NCBI GenBank assembly: GCA_002385825.1
Contig: DGEG01000067.1
Coordinates: 1-23,748 of the forward strand
Length of the DNA stretch: 23,748 nucleotides
From: Firmicutes bacterium UBA3932
GTDB lineage: Bacteria > Bacillota > Clostridia > Peptostreptococcales > Anaerovoracaceae
Direction: 5' to 3'
Position numbers and translations under genes: made by a program. This document shows positions 8,065-14,909 of the stretch, one piece after another (the stretch's first letter is position 1; each line of letters starts with the position of its first letter). The notes beneath the pieces were generated by a model. The model ran no database searches. It had not been told where the DNA came from and saw nothing but the letters and a program-made list of their open reading frames with translations.

Positions 8065-8093
8065 ATTATACCTTTGATTACAATTTTTTTCAA
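8065..8093 (-). promoter_or_regulatory. strong sigma-A promoter of spoVG
   Basis: On the minus strand, TTGAAA (8093-8088) and a perfect TATAAT (8070-8065) are 17 bases apart. It lies in the gap after the purR stop, about 75 bases before the spoVG start. B. subtilis spoVG uses sigma-H; this one reads as a housekeeping promoter. Confidence 0.8.
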
Positions 8094-8110
8094 GAAGATT
8101 AATATAATTG

Positions 8111-8944
8111 CTAATTTACTCCATCATCACCAAAAACTGCATACTCCGAAGGTCTTATAACTTCAATAGTCTTTTTCTGCTCGTCCACTTTGCCCAGATA
8201 GAGCAGAGGATAGTATTCATCGATTACTTTTTTGCGAGGTTCCAACGAGGCGATGACTACGCCGGTGCCGACCACCTTGACGTCAAATTCTGAAAGAACA
8301 TCCATGATGCCTTTGATGCTGCCCCCGGCTCTCATGAAATCGTCAATAATAATGGCCTTCTTTCCCGGCTCTACCGCACGCTTTGCAAGAGATAACTTTT
8401 GAATCCGATCTGATGATCCGGAAAAATAATTGATGCTCACGGTGGAACCTTCGGATATACGGCTTTCCCGGCGAACTACTACAAGGGGAAGATTCAGCAT
8501 ATGGGCCGTCATATATGCCACGGGGATGCCTTTTGTCTCGATGGTCACCACGTAATCCGCGCCGGAATCTTGAAATTTCTCGGCAAACATTTCAGCCACA
8601 TTGTTGATTATATGTGAATCAAACATAAGATCGGATGTATAGAGAAAACCGCCGCCTAAAATACGACTGCCGTCGGATAGCCTTTCAGCCAGCTCGTTGA
8701 GCAGGTTCTCCCTTCTTAGAGAAGATACGGTAGGAATGAAGCGAATCCCTCCTTTAGCGCCTGCTGTGGTCTCGATGGAACCCAGCTCCAGTTTGGCCAA
8801 CAGCTTCTTGGCTGCAGAGACATCTTCGCTGACGGTGGATTTCGCCGCTTGAAAAAGTTTACAGAAATAACTCAAAGAGAAGACGCGATTAGGATGGCTG
8901 GAAAGGATTTTGACGATAGCGCCGACCCGTTCTGTTCGCTTCAT
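8111..8944 (-). CDS. purR: purine operon repressor PurR
   Basis: 277-aa transcription regulator of the Bacillus PurR family. The N-terminal winged helix-turn-helix is at about 1-70. A type I phosphoribosyltransferase-like domain (about 75-265) carries the PRPP motif AIIIDDFMRAGGS at 197-209 and the family blocks TKGIPVAY and EGSTVSINYFSGSS. In B. subtilis PRPP binding relieves repression of purine genes. The ATG at 8944 follows AAGGAGG by 6 bases; a longer in-frame start 6 codons upstream would swallow the ribosome site. It diverges from murC. No terminator is seen before the spoVG promoter. I do not see the B. subtilis PurBox core (CCGAAC) upstream, so autoregulation is unproven. Confidence 0.95.
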   Translation of the reverse strand: MKRTERVGAIVKILSSHPNRVFSLSYFCKLFQAAKSTVSEDVSAAKKLLAKLELGSIETTAGAKGGIRFIPTVSSLRRENLLNELAERLSDGSRILGGGFLYTSDLMFDSHIINNVAEMFAEKFQDSGADYVVTIETKGIPVAYMTAHMLNLPLVVVRRESRISEGSTVSINYFSGSSDRIQKLSLAKRAVEPGKKAIIIDDFMRAGGSIKGIMDVLSEFDVKVVGTGVVIASLEPRKKVIDEYYPLLYLGKVDEQKKTIEVIRPSEYAVFGDDGVN

Positions 8945-8977
8945 TGCTGGCCTCCTTGGCAAGAAAAAAATATGCTT

Positions 8978-9017
8978 TTGACAAATTAATCTTATTCTGA
9001 TTCTATCTTTTTGTCAA
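8978..9017. promoter_or_regulatory. TTGACAAA/TTTGTCAA inverted repeat in the purR promoter (candidate operator)
   Basis: TTGACAAA (8978-8985) and TTTGTCAA (9010-9017) form a perfect 8-base inverted repeat with arm starts 32 bases apart. They flank the purR -10 box and one arm is the purR -35. PurR family members bind paired inverted boxes, so this could be an operator, but the sequence differs from the known PurBox and the arms may simply be -35-like hexamers. Confidence 0.3.
8989..9017 (-). promoter_or_regulatory. purR promoter
   Basis: On the minus strand, a consensus TTGACA (9017-9012) and TAAGAT (8994-8989) are spaced 17. The start would fall near 8982, about 38 bases before the purR ATG. 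The -35 box overlaps that of the divergent murC promoter. Confidence 0.7.
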
Positions 9018-9039
9018 TTTTACTAATTTACAGTATTAT
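9011..9039 (+). promoter_or_regulatory. murC promoter
   Basis: TTGTCA (9011-9016) and TATTAT (9034-9039) are spaced 17, each 5/6 to consensus. Transcription would begin near 9046 and make a leader of about 125 bases that contains two hairpins before murC. The -35 is shared, on the opposite strand, with purR. Confidence 0.65.
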
Positions 9040-9074
9040 TTTTCAGTGTCTATGTTATAATTTAGTATAAGCGG

Positions 9075-9105
9075 CACACGGGGATAGAGCCCCGTGTGTG
9101 GTTTT
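9075..9105 (+). terminator. hairpin in the murC leader, possible attenuator
   Basis: CACACGGGG (9075-9083) pairs with CCCCGTGTG (9090-9098) around a 6-base loop and is followed by TGGTTTTC. The same arms recur at 17590-17612. It lies between the murC promoter and the murC start with no coding sequence before it, so if it terminates it would act on murC itself. A second small hairpin, GGACCT/AGGTCC (9132-9137/9144-9149), follows. The T tract is short, so termination is uncertain. Confidence 0.45.
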
Positions 9106-9171
9106 CAAATCAGGGGACAATCTTTACTATGGGACCTCTCCGCAGGTCCTCATATTTAATGGAGGAAATGC

Positions 9172-10554
9172 ATGCAGGATCTTTCAGAATACAAACACAT
9201 TCATTGCGTCGGCATCGGGGGCATCGGCCTCTCTGCCATTGCAAAGATTCTTTTATCCCGCGGATTTTGGGTTTCAGGTTCCGATTTAAAGCCGGGGGAA
9301 ATTACCGAAAAGTTGAAAAACCAGGGTGCGCTGATTTTTACGGATCACGACGAGAGCAATGTTCAAGGATCTGATCTGGTAGTATATTCTTCCGCCGTAT
9401 CACAGGACAACCCGGAGCTGGTGGCGGCCAGACGAAACGGAATTCCTATCGCCACAAGGGCTGAAGTACTGGGGCAACTTATGAAGGAGTTCAACCACAG
9501 CATCGCCGTGGCAGGCACTCATGGCAAAACCACCACCACATCGATGATCGCTTTGATCCTCGAAAATGCAGGTTACGATCCTACGATTTTGACCGGGGGA
9601 AATTTATCCGCCTTCAATGATAATGTTAAAGTGGGAAAAGGTGATTTCATTGTTACGGAAGCCTGTGAATATATGGACAGCTTCCTGAGCCTTCATCCTA
9701 AATACAAAATCATACTTAACATAGACTCAGATCATCTGGATTACTTTAAAGATATCGATCATATCGTCAGTTCCTTTGAGCGGTTTGCCCGCCTTGAGCC
9801 GGATGACGGGGTGGTCATAGCATATACCGCCAACCCCTTTGTCCTTTCCATCGTGAAGAACCTGTCCTGTCGGGTTATCACCTTCGGGCTTGATGAACAG
9901 AGCGATTATTATGCGAAAAACATCCAGTTCAATTCTCTGGGGATGCCTTCTTTTGATCTGTTTTATAAGGGAGAGAAACTCGGGTTCCTGCAATTGGCCG
10001 TACCCGGCGAACACAACATCATAAATGCCCTGGCGGCGACTGCCTGCTCCAGGGACCTGGGAGTGAATACAACACATATCATCTCCACGCTGGAGAACTA
10101 TACGGGAACCCAGCGACGCTTCGACATCATAGGCGTTTCGAAAAACGGAATTCGCGTGGTAGACGATTACGCCCATCATCCTACCGAAATCAAAGCTACC
10201 CTTGCGGCAGCCAAGAATATTCCCCATAAAAATCTGTGGTGCCTCTTCCAGCCCCACACCTACACCAGGACACTCGCCCTGTTTGACGAATTTGCAAACG
10301 CGTTTCAACTGGCGGACAAAGTGATTCTTGCCGAGATTTATGCGGCCAGGGAGAAGAATATATATAAAATAAGTTCTAAAGAACTGCTGGCGGAGATCAA
10401 GCGCACCCATCCCGAAAAAGAAATATATTACTTCGAAAGCTTTGATGAGATTGCCAACTTCGTACTCAATAACGGGGAATCCGGCGATTTGGTCATTACC
10501 ATGGGGGCCGGCGATATCTACAAAGTGGCGGAAATTATCCTGTCCAAATCATGA
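9172..10554 (+). CDS. murC: UDP-N-acetylmuramate--L-alanine ligase
   Basis: 460-aa cytoplasmic Mur ligase that adds L-Ala to UDP-MurNAc with ATP, the first step of the peptidoglycan stem peptide. The N-terminal UDP-binding domain has HCVGIGGIGLSAIA (11-24). The central ATPase domain has the P-loop GTHGKTTTT (115-123) and EACEYMDSF. The C-terminal domain has DDYAHHPTEIKATL and FQPHTYTRT. Full family length. GGAGG sits 6 bases before the ATG at 9172; another ATG at 9168 is out of frame. It is monocistronic, closed by a perfect hairpin 6 bases past its stop. Its distance from a mur/dcw cluster and its position next to purR are seen in other clostridia as I recall. Confidence 0.97.
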   Translation: MQDLSEYKHIHCVGIGGIGLSAIAKILLSRGFWVSGSDLKPGEITEKLKNQGALIFTDHDESNVQGSDLVVYSSAVSQDNPELVAARRNGIPIATRAEVLGQLMKEFNHSIAVAGTHGKTTTTSMIALILENAGYDPTILTGGNLSAFNDNVKVGKGDFIVTEACEYMDSFLSLHPKYKIILNIDSDHLDYFKDIDHIVSSFERFARLEPDDGVVIAYTANPFVLSIVKNLSCRVITFGLDEQSDYYAKNIQFNSLGMPSFDLFYKGEKLGFLQLAVPGEHNIINALAATACSRDLGVNTTHIISTLENYTGTQRRFDIIGVSKNGIRVVDDYAHHPTEIKATLAAAKNIPHKNLWCLFQPHTYTRTLALFDEFANAFQLADKVILAEIYAAREKNIYKISSKELLAEIKRTHPEKEIYYFESFDEIANFVLNNGESGDLVITMGAGDIYKVAEIILSKS

Positions 10555-10560
10555 GACGAT

Positions 10561-10597
10561 CAAAAAATCAAAAGGGACAGTCCCTTTTGATTTTTTG
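10561..10597. terminator. bidirectional terminator between murC and the D,D-carboxypeptidase gene
   Basis: A perfect inverted repeat: 18-base arms 10561-10578 and 10580-10597 around one central base. The GGGAC...GTCCC core is flanked by AT arms that supply a T6 run on either strand. It fills almost the whole gap between the murC stop (10552-10554) and the convergent stop at 10598-10600, so it can end both transcripts. Confidence 0.88.
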
Positions 10598-11971
10598 CTA
10601 ATAGTATCGGTTGTATCGGTTGCTCCAGTACTGATCGTCCCAGCGGGCGATTTCCTGTTCTTTCAGCCGCCTGTACTTCTCCTGACGCTGCTGCCTCCTG
10701 ATCCTGCGAACCTTCACCTGATGGCGCTTCACTAAAATATACATGACCAGCAGCAACAGCAAAACGACCACCGAATATATAACCACTTTTTGAATCTTTT
10801 CTTCCGTACTGTCTTCTATTCCTATAACGGACAGCCAACCTCCTCTGTCAACGAACTCAGCGATCACCGCATCGTATTCACCGATTAGCTCATCCCCTAA
10901 ATAAAGCTTGACGATTCCCGCTTTCTGTCCCTGCTCTACAGGAGCTTCCACGGAATCAAACAGCTCAACCTCCGTCCTGAGCAAACTATTTGAGGCTTCG
11001 GCAGGCAAGGTGGCATGTACTTCATTGGGAAGAATAACTTTAACCCGCTTCACCGATCCTCTCTGAACGGGTACATCTCCTAAATCCTTTCCCGATTCCA
11101 GAACGTTTACCGTCTTATAGTTTTCAAATCCGTAATCGAGAAGAGTGATGCAATCCTGAAACCGCCCCATATCCGTGGAGGCCATGGTAACCGCGATAAG
11201 TTCCGTTTCGCCTCGTTTGGCTCCGGCCACGAGACAGCCCCCGGCCTGGCTCGTATATCCGGTTTTAATTCCCGTTACTCCTTCATATTTACAGCCCCGC
11301 ACCTGACCGTTCACCGTGACCGTGTGCAGGTTATCGTAAAGCATCCGGTTCGTATTGTAAAAATACCGGGTTTCCTGAAGGTTGGTGGCTTCCATCGTGT
11401 ATTGGTAAGTGGATACGAAATGGCGGAAAGTCTCGTTTTTCATCGCGTACTTGGCAATCATGGCCAGGTCATAGGCTGTGGAGACATGAGCCTCGTCGTG
11501 GAGGCCGTGGGGGTTAACAAAATTCGTATTTAATGCGCCCAACTCCGCCGCCTTTTCATTCATCATCTTGGCAAAAGCTTCCACGGTACCCGCGATATTT
11601 TTGGCAAAAGCTACAGCCGCGTCGTTGGCCGACTCCAGCATCATGCCGTACATGACTTCTTCCGCCGTCACGTCTTCACCCTCAAGGAGGTAAATCCTGC
11701 TTCCGCCCGTAAATGAAGCCTCTTCATCAATTACCAGCTTCTCTGAAAGATCCAGATTTTCCAATGTAAGAATGGCAGTCATGATCTTGGTGGTGCTGGC
11801 CGGATAATGCTTGTCATGAATATTTTTTTCATACAGTATTTCACCGGTTGTGGCGTCGATTAAAATGGCGCTCTTGCCGATGAGATCCAATTCCCGTGTA
11901 TTTGCACAAACAAAATCTATCGATCCAAAAAGAACGAATAAGGTCAATATTATGGAAAGAAATTTTTTCAT
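10598..11971 (-). CDS. dacF: D-alanyl-D-alanine carboxypeptidase (DacF/PBP5 family)
   Basis: 457-aa penicillin-binding protein that trims the terminal D-Ala of peptidoglycan stem peptides outside the cell. It has a signal peptide (1-23) and the three serine-peptidase motifs in order: STTK with Ser59 and Lys62, SAN at 114-116, and KTG at 236-238. A PBP5-type C-terminal beta domain lies at about 285-375. Anchoring is by a transmembrane helix at about 395-414, followed by a 43-residue Arg/Lys/Gln-rich cytoplasmic tail that ends in Tyr, Trp and Asn residues. That tail is longer than the amphipathic anchor of classic PBP5 enzymes. It starts 18 bases after the upstream mutase-like gene, so they probably share a transcript. 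Symbol by family; dacA-type naming is possible. Confidence 0.9.
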   Translation of the reverse strand: MKKFLSIILTLFVLFGSIDFVCANTRELDLIGKSAILIDATTGEILYEKNIHDKHYPASTTKIMTAILTLENLDLSEKLVIDEEASFTGGSRIYLLEGEDVTAEEVMYGMMLESANDAAVAFAKNIAGTVEAFAKMMNEKAAELGALNTNFVNPHGLHDEAHVSTAYDLAMIAKYAMKNETFRHFVSTYQYTMEATNLQETRYFYNTNRMLYDNLHTVTVNGQVRGCKYEGVTGIKTGYTSQAGGCLVAGAKRGETELIAVTMASTDMGRFQDCITLLDYGFENYKTVNVLESGKDLGDVPVQRGSVKRVKVILPNEVHATLPAEASNSLLRTEVELFDSVEAPVEQGQKAGIVKLYLGDELIGEYDAVIAEFVDRGGWLSVIGIEDSTEEKIQKVVIYSVVVLLLLLVMYILVKRHQVKVRRIRRQQRQEKYRRLKEQEIARWDDQYWSNRYNRYY

Positions 11972-11989
11972 ATTTCAACCAGTCCTCAG

Positions 11990-13204
11990 CTATTTCTTTT
12001 TGAAGAAAAAGTCGGTGAGCTCGTATCCGTTATCGAAGTTGAGACCTTTCTTTCCCGATGTCTCGGCGAATGTCCTCGAAGGATCCTCCTCCTTTTGATC
12101 CGTACTGTCGTACATCACAAAAGGCACCGGCTCACCCAGGTGCGTCCGGATGCGAATTGGTGTTTGATGATCCGGCAACATCAGGAATCTATAGTTTTCG
12201 CCGGAGCGATTAAAATACTCCACCAAAGGACCGACAATTTTTTCGTCGATGAGCTCCAGCGACCGGATCTTGCCCGCCAGATCGCCTTGATGGGAACATT
12301 CATCAGGACCTTCGAGATGCAGGAATACAAGATCGTACCCTTCCTCGAAGGATTGAATGGCAGCCGCAACCTTACCCTCGTAGTTGGTGTCGATGGTGCC
12401 CGTAGCCCCTTCCACTGCAACGGCTTTAAGCCCGGCGCAGAGACCTATTCCTTTAATCAGATCCACTGCGGATACGGTCACACCCTTCACTTTATATTTA
12501 TCGTACATAGGAGTCAGGTTGGGCTTTCGCCCCTGCCCCCAAATCCATATTGAATTGGCAGGATTAAGGCCTTTTTTAACCCTCGCCTGATTGACCGGGT
12601 GTTGGGAAAGCAGTTTATAGCTTTCCTTCATCATATCTTTTATAAACTCGGACCCCGCTCCTCTGGGCAGGTGATCTCCCACCCTTTGGTCAAGCACGTC
12701 GTGGGGAGGCGTAAGCTCATAATCGGCGCTTCCGTCTTGTACCACCATGGCATGCCGGTAGCTGAATCCGGTGTAAAAATGAATCTTATCTGTTGAAAAA
12801 GCCTCGTTGATTGCTTTTAGCAGCTCTGCAGCTTCTTCAGTGGTAATGTCACCGGCGCTGTGATCCACAATGGTCAAGTCTTCATAATCGCCCTCGCCTT
12901 TAAGCGTAACCAGGTTGCAGCGGAAAGCCACATCCGTAGGCGACAATTCCACGCCCATGCTCACCGCTTCCAAAGGCGATCTTCCCGTGTGATATATTTT
13001 AGGATCGTAACCCATCACGGATAAATTCGCCGCATCGCTTCCCGGGGCCATTCCTTCAGGTATGGTATTTACCATGCCTACAGTTCCCCTGGCCGCCAAC
13101 GAGTTGATATTTTTAAGATTTGCCGCTTCAAGAGGCGTTTTCCCTCCCAAAGCCTCCATAGGCTCATCGCCTGCTCCGTCCGTAACCAAAATCAGATACT
13201 TCAT
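11990..13204 (-). CDS. apgM: archaeal-type cofactor-independent phosphoglycerate mutase-like protein
   Basis: 404-aa alkaline-phosphatase-superfamily enzyme of the ApgM branch. Metal-site blocks are visible: TDGAGDEP (8-15), GSDAAN with the phospho-acceptor Ser56, EGPDECSHQGD (298-308) and LPDHQTP (343-349). The expected reaction is 3-phosphoglycerate to 2-phosphoglycerate. A closely related subgroup has been proposed, from gene neighbourhood with threonine genes, to act as a homoserine kinase; I see no thr genes here. Its neighbours serC and serA instead consume 3-phosphoglycerate, which favours the mutase role. AGGA lies 7 bases before the ATG at 13204. The gene ends 18 bases before the D,D-carboxypeptidase gene. 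Confidence 0.85.
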   Translation of the reverse strand: MKYLILVTDGAGDEPMEALGGKTPLEAANLKNINSLAARGTVGMVNTIPEGMAPGSDAANLSVMGYDPKIYHTGRSPLEAVSMGVELSPTDVAFRCNLVTLKGEGDYEDLTIVDHSAGDITTEEAAELLKAINEAFSTDKIHFYTGFSYRHAMVVQDGSADYELTPPHDVLDQRVGDHLPRGAGSEFIKDMMKESYKLLSQHPVNQARVKKGLNPANSIWIWGQGRKPNLTPMYDKYKVKGVTVSAVDLIKGIGLCAGLKAVAVEGATGTIDTNYEGKVAAAIQSFEEGYDLVFLHLEGPDECSHQGDLAGKIRSLELIDEKIVGPLVEYFNRSGENYRFLMLPDHQTPIRIRTHLGEPVPFVMYDSTDQKEEDPSRTFAETSGKKGLNFDNGYELTDFFFKKK

Positions 13205-13308
13205 TATATATTCCTGCGTCCCCTTTTCTATTCTTCTTCAGCGCAAGACAAGACTCCCATGCGCTGACTGCCGTTTGGCTTTCGACATTTTTTGATATGT
13301 ACTGTATT

Positions 13309-13338
13309 AGTGTACCACAGAAGAAGAGCCTTGAACAA
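13309..13338 (-). promoter_or_regulatory. weak promoter candidate for apgM
   Basis: On the minus strand, TTGTTC (13338-13333) and TACACT (13314-13309) are spaced 18, each a moderate match. It would give a leader of about 100 bases. Confidence 0.3.
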
Positions 13339-13382
13339 GCTTTAAAAAGAATAAAAAAGGTTGTCCTCCGGGCACAAAAATA

Positions 13383-13411
13383 TTCGCATTTTTTAATCAA
13401 TGTGATATAAT
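13383..13411 (+). promoter_or_regulatory. extended -10 promoter of the serC leader
   Basis: TTCGCA (13383-13388), 17 bases, then a perfect TATAAT (13406-13411) preceded by TGA, giving the extended TGnTATAAT form. Transcription would start near 13418, about 150 bases before serC. Confidence 0.65.
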
Positions 13412-13416
13412 AGCCG

Positions 13417-13522
13417 ATATACAAAAGCGAGTATATTTATGCGTTTATGCGGTATAACCCCCAAAACCCATAAACGCCGCTGCAGCACAGTCAAGAAAAC
13501 CGGCCTTCGGGCTTTTTTTCGG
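13417..13522 (+). ncRNA. structured serC leader RNA with putative intrinsic terminator (attenuator or small RNA)
   Basis: From the predicted start the leader shows three elements. ATATAC/GTATAT (13417-13422/13431-13436) is the first stem. GCGTTTATG-c-GGT pairs with ACCCATAAACGC (13441-13453/13466-13477), a 12-bp stem with one bulge and a C/A-rich loop. Last comes GCC-TTCG-GGC (13503-13512) followed by seven Ts (13513-13519). An AAAACC stretch before the last stem can pair with the Ts. The final element looks like an intrinsic terminator 48 bases upstream of serC, so the RNA is either an attenuated leader or a short stand-alone RNA of about 100 nt. No known class is recognised. Confidence 0.45.
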
Positions 13523-13567
13523 ACCTTGATTCGTATAAATTGACCTAATGAGTTGGAGGTTATATAT

Positions 13568-14668
13568 ATGAGCGAAATCAGTACATCAGAAAGGGTTTAC
13601 AATTTTTCTGCCGGACCTTCCACCTTGCCTCTTCCGGTATTGGAGAAAGCCGCAAAAGAAATGACCAACTACCGGGGCAGCGGCATGTCTGTCATGGAGA
13701 TGAGCCACCGTTCCAAGGAGTTCGCCCGGATTATCGAATTGGCCGAGCAGGATCTCAGGGATCTGATGAAAATACCGGATTCCTATAAAGTACTGTTTCT
13801 GCAGGGCGGAGCTTATCTGCAGTTTTCCATGGTGCCCATAAACCTCTTTCGGAATTCCAAAAAAGCAGATTACATTATAACAGGAAGCTGGGCAAAAAAA
13901 GCGGCTCAGGAAGCCGCCAAGCTGGGACAAGTGAATATAGTGGCTTCATCGGAACCGGATACCTTCACTTATATCCCCGAATGGAAAAAAGAAGATTTTA
14001 CGGCAGACGCAGATTATTTCTACATCACATACAATAATACAATCTACGGCACAAGATACACGTCCCTTCCCGATGTGGGGGATGTCCCGCTGGTGGCTGA
14101 CCTCTCTTCCATGATTCTATCCGAGGAACTGGACATCACCAAGTTCGGCCTGGTCTTTGCAGGAGCGCAGAAAAACATCGGTCCCGCCGGGCTGACCATT
14201 GTCATTATCCGGGAAGACCTGATCGGACATGCACCGTCAGACACTCCCAGCATGTTGAATTATAAGACTCATGCCGACGCCGGCTCCCTGTTCAACACGC
14301 CTCCTTGCTATTCCATCTATATGGCGGGGCTCACCTTCCAATGGATCAAGGAACAGGGCGGAGTAGCAGCCATGCAAAAGAAAAACGAGGAAAAGGCCGC
14401 ACTCCTATATAATGCCATCGATGAGAGCTCACTGTTCCGCTGCCCGGTGGCCAAAAAGGATCGCTCCCTGATGAACGTGGTCTTTGTCACCGGCGATAAG
14501 GCCTTGGACAAAAAGTTTATTGCCGAAGCCAAGGAACACGGTCTTGTCAACCTGGGCGGTCACCGCAGCGTAGGCGGCATGCGCGCCAGCATCTATAACG
14601 CCATGCCTTACGAAGGGGTGGAGGCTTTGGTGGATTTCATGAAGAAGTTTGAAAAGCAGAACGGATAA
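13568..14668 (+). CDS. serC: phosphoserine aminotransferase
   Basis: 366-aa PLP enzyme that converts 3-phosphohydroxypyruvate and glutamate to O-phosphoserine and 2-oxoglutarate. Family motifs are YNFSAGPSTLP at the N-terminus, SHRS near 46-49, FLQGGAYLQFSMVP, TYNNTIYGT, and FAGAQKNIGPAG with the PLP Lys202. The C-terminus has the GHRSVGGMRASIYNA block with phosphate-binding residues. Full family length. TTGGAGG precedes the ATG at 13568 by 8 bases; an in-frame ATG 5 codons upstream overlaps that ribosome site and is rejected. Downstream serA provides its substrate. Expression probably depends on the structured leader, and 240 non-coding bases with a repeat element separate it from serA. Confidence 0.97.
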   Translation: MSEISTSERVYNFSAGPSTLPLPVLEKAAKEMTNYRGSGMSVMEMSHRSKEFARIIELAEQDLRDLMKIPDSYKVLFLQGGAYLQFSMVPINLFRNSKKADYIITGSWAKKAAQEAAKLGQVNIVASSEPDTFTYIPEWKKEDFTADADYFYITYNNTIYGTRYTSLPDVGDVPLVADLSSMILSEELDITKFGLVFAGAQKNIGPAGLTIVIIREDLIGHAPSDTPSMLNYKTHADAGSLFNTPPCYSIYMAGLTFQWIKEQGGVAAMQKKNEEKAALLYNAIDESSLFRCPVAKKDRSLMNVVFVTGDKALDKKFIAEAKEHGLVNLGGHRSVGGMRASIYNAMPYEGVEALVDFMKKFEKQNG

Positions 14669-14677
14669 TTGCGTTTA

Positions 14678-14806
14678 GTTTTTGGAGCGCAGGGTTACCC
14701 TCCCGCTCGACGGCTACGCGCTGCGTGCCGTACGATCTAGACGGTCCGTCCTGCCTGGTTGGCACTTGCTTGTACTCGCTGGAGTGCAACCCTACGCTCC
14801 AAAAAC
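14678..14806. repeat. 129-bp MITE-like inverted-repeat element between serC and serA
   Basis: Terminal arms 14678-14698 and 14786-14806 match as inverted repeats at 19 of 21 positions (starting GTTTTTGGAGCG). The interior is much more GC-rich than the flanks and holds further hairpins: ACGGC-t-ACGC/GCGT-GCCGT (14710-14731) and GACG/CGTC (14740-14750). No open frame, and no T tract after the arms on either strand, so it is not a normal terminator. Its shape fits a miniature inverted-repeat element or a palindromic unit. I see no clear target duplication. Confidence 0.6.
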
Positions 14807-14822
14807 AATAACAATTGCAAAT

Positions 14823-14843
14823 TGTGTCTGACACCTTTTGCAA
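14823..14843 (+). repeat. REP-like GTGTCTGACAC core, diverged copy
   Basis: GTGTCTGACACCTTTTGCAA matches the core of the repeats at 7350-7387 and 23197-23234, with changes after the palindrome. It lies immediately upstream of the serA promoter, between it and the 129-bp inverted-repeat element. Confidence 0.5.
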
Positions 14844-14849
14844 CTTCGC

Positions 14850-14878
14850 TTTACAATCAGAATCAAAACGCTTATAAG
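14850..14878 (+). promoter_or_regulatory. serA promoter
   Basis: TTTACA (14850-14855) and TATAAG (14873-14878) are spaced 17, each 5/6. The start would be near 14885, 25 bases before the serA ATG. This shows that serA can be expressed independently of serC, and it rules out the longer serA start at 14838. Confidence 0.65.
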
Positions 14879-14909
14879 TATACATAAGATAGACAAGGAG
14901 CATCAGCAA

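Larger units (their letters stand above)
13205..13567. other. divergent control region between apgM and serC (363 bases)
   Basis: No gene is visible. It holds a weak leftward promoter for apgM, an extended -10 promoter pointing toward serC, and a structured serC leader with a terminator-like hairpin. No T-box consensus (GGGTGGNACCGCG) and no riboswitch core I know is visible. Confidence 0.5.

Noticed and set aside
8945..9171. Bacillus-type PurBox in the purR-murC gap
   Set aside because: The CCGAAC core is absent; only a TTGACAAA inverted repeat is seen, which is reported at low confidence.
9727..10410. 227-codon minus-strand frame inside murC
   Set aside because: Antisense to conserved murC motifs and without a plausible ribosome site.
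13417..13567. T-box or known riboswitch upstream of serC
   Set aside because: No GGGTGGNACCGCG T-box sequence and no recognisable core of SAM, glycine, lysine, purine or ZTP riboswitches.
14678..14806. serC terminator
   Set aside because: The arms are not followed by a T tract on either strand, and the span is too long for an intrinsic terminator.
14838..14909. longer serA start adding 24 codons
   Set aside because: It would overlap the serA promoter, lacks a ribosome site and does not match the family N-terminus.
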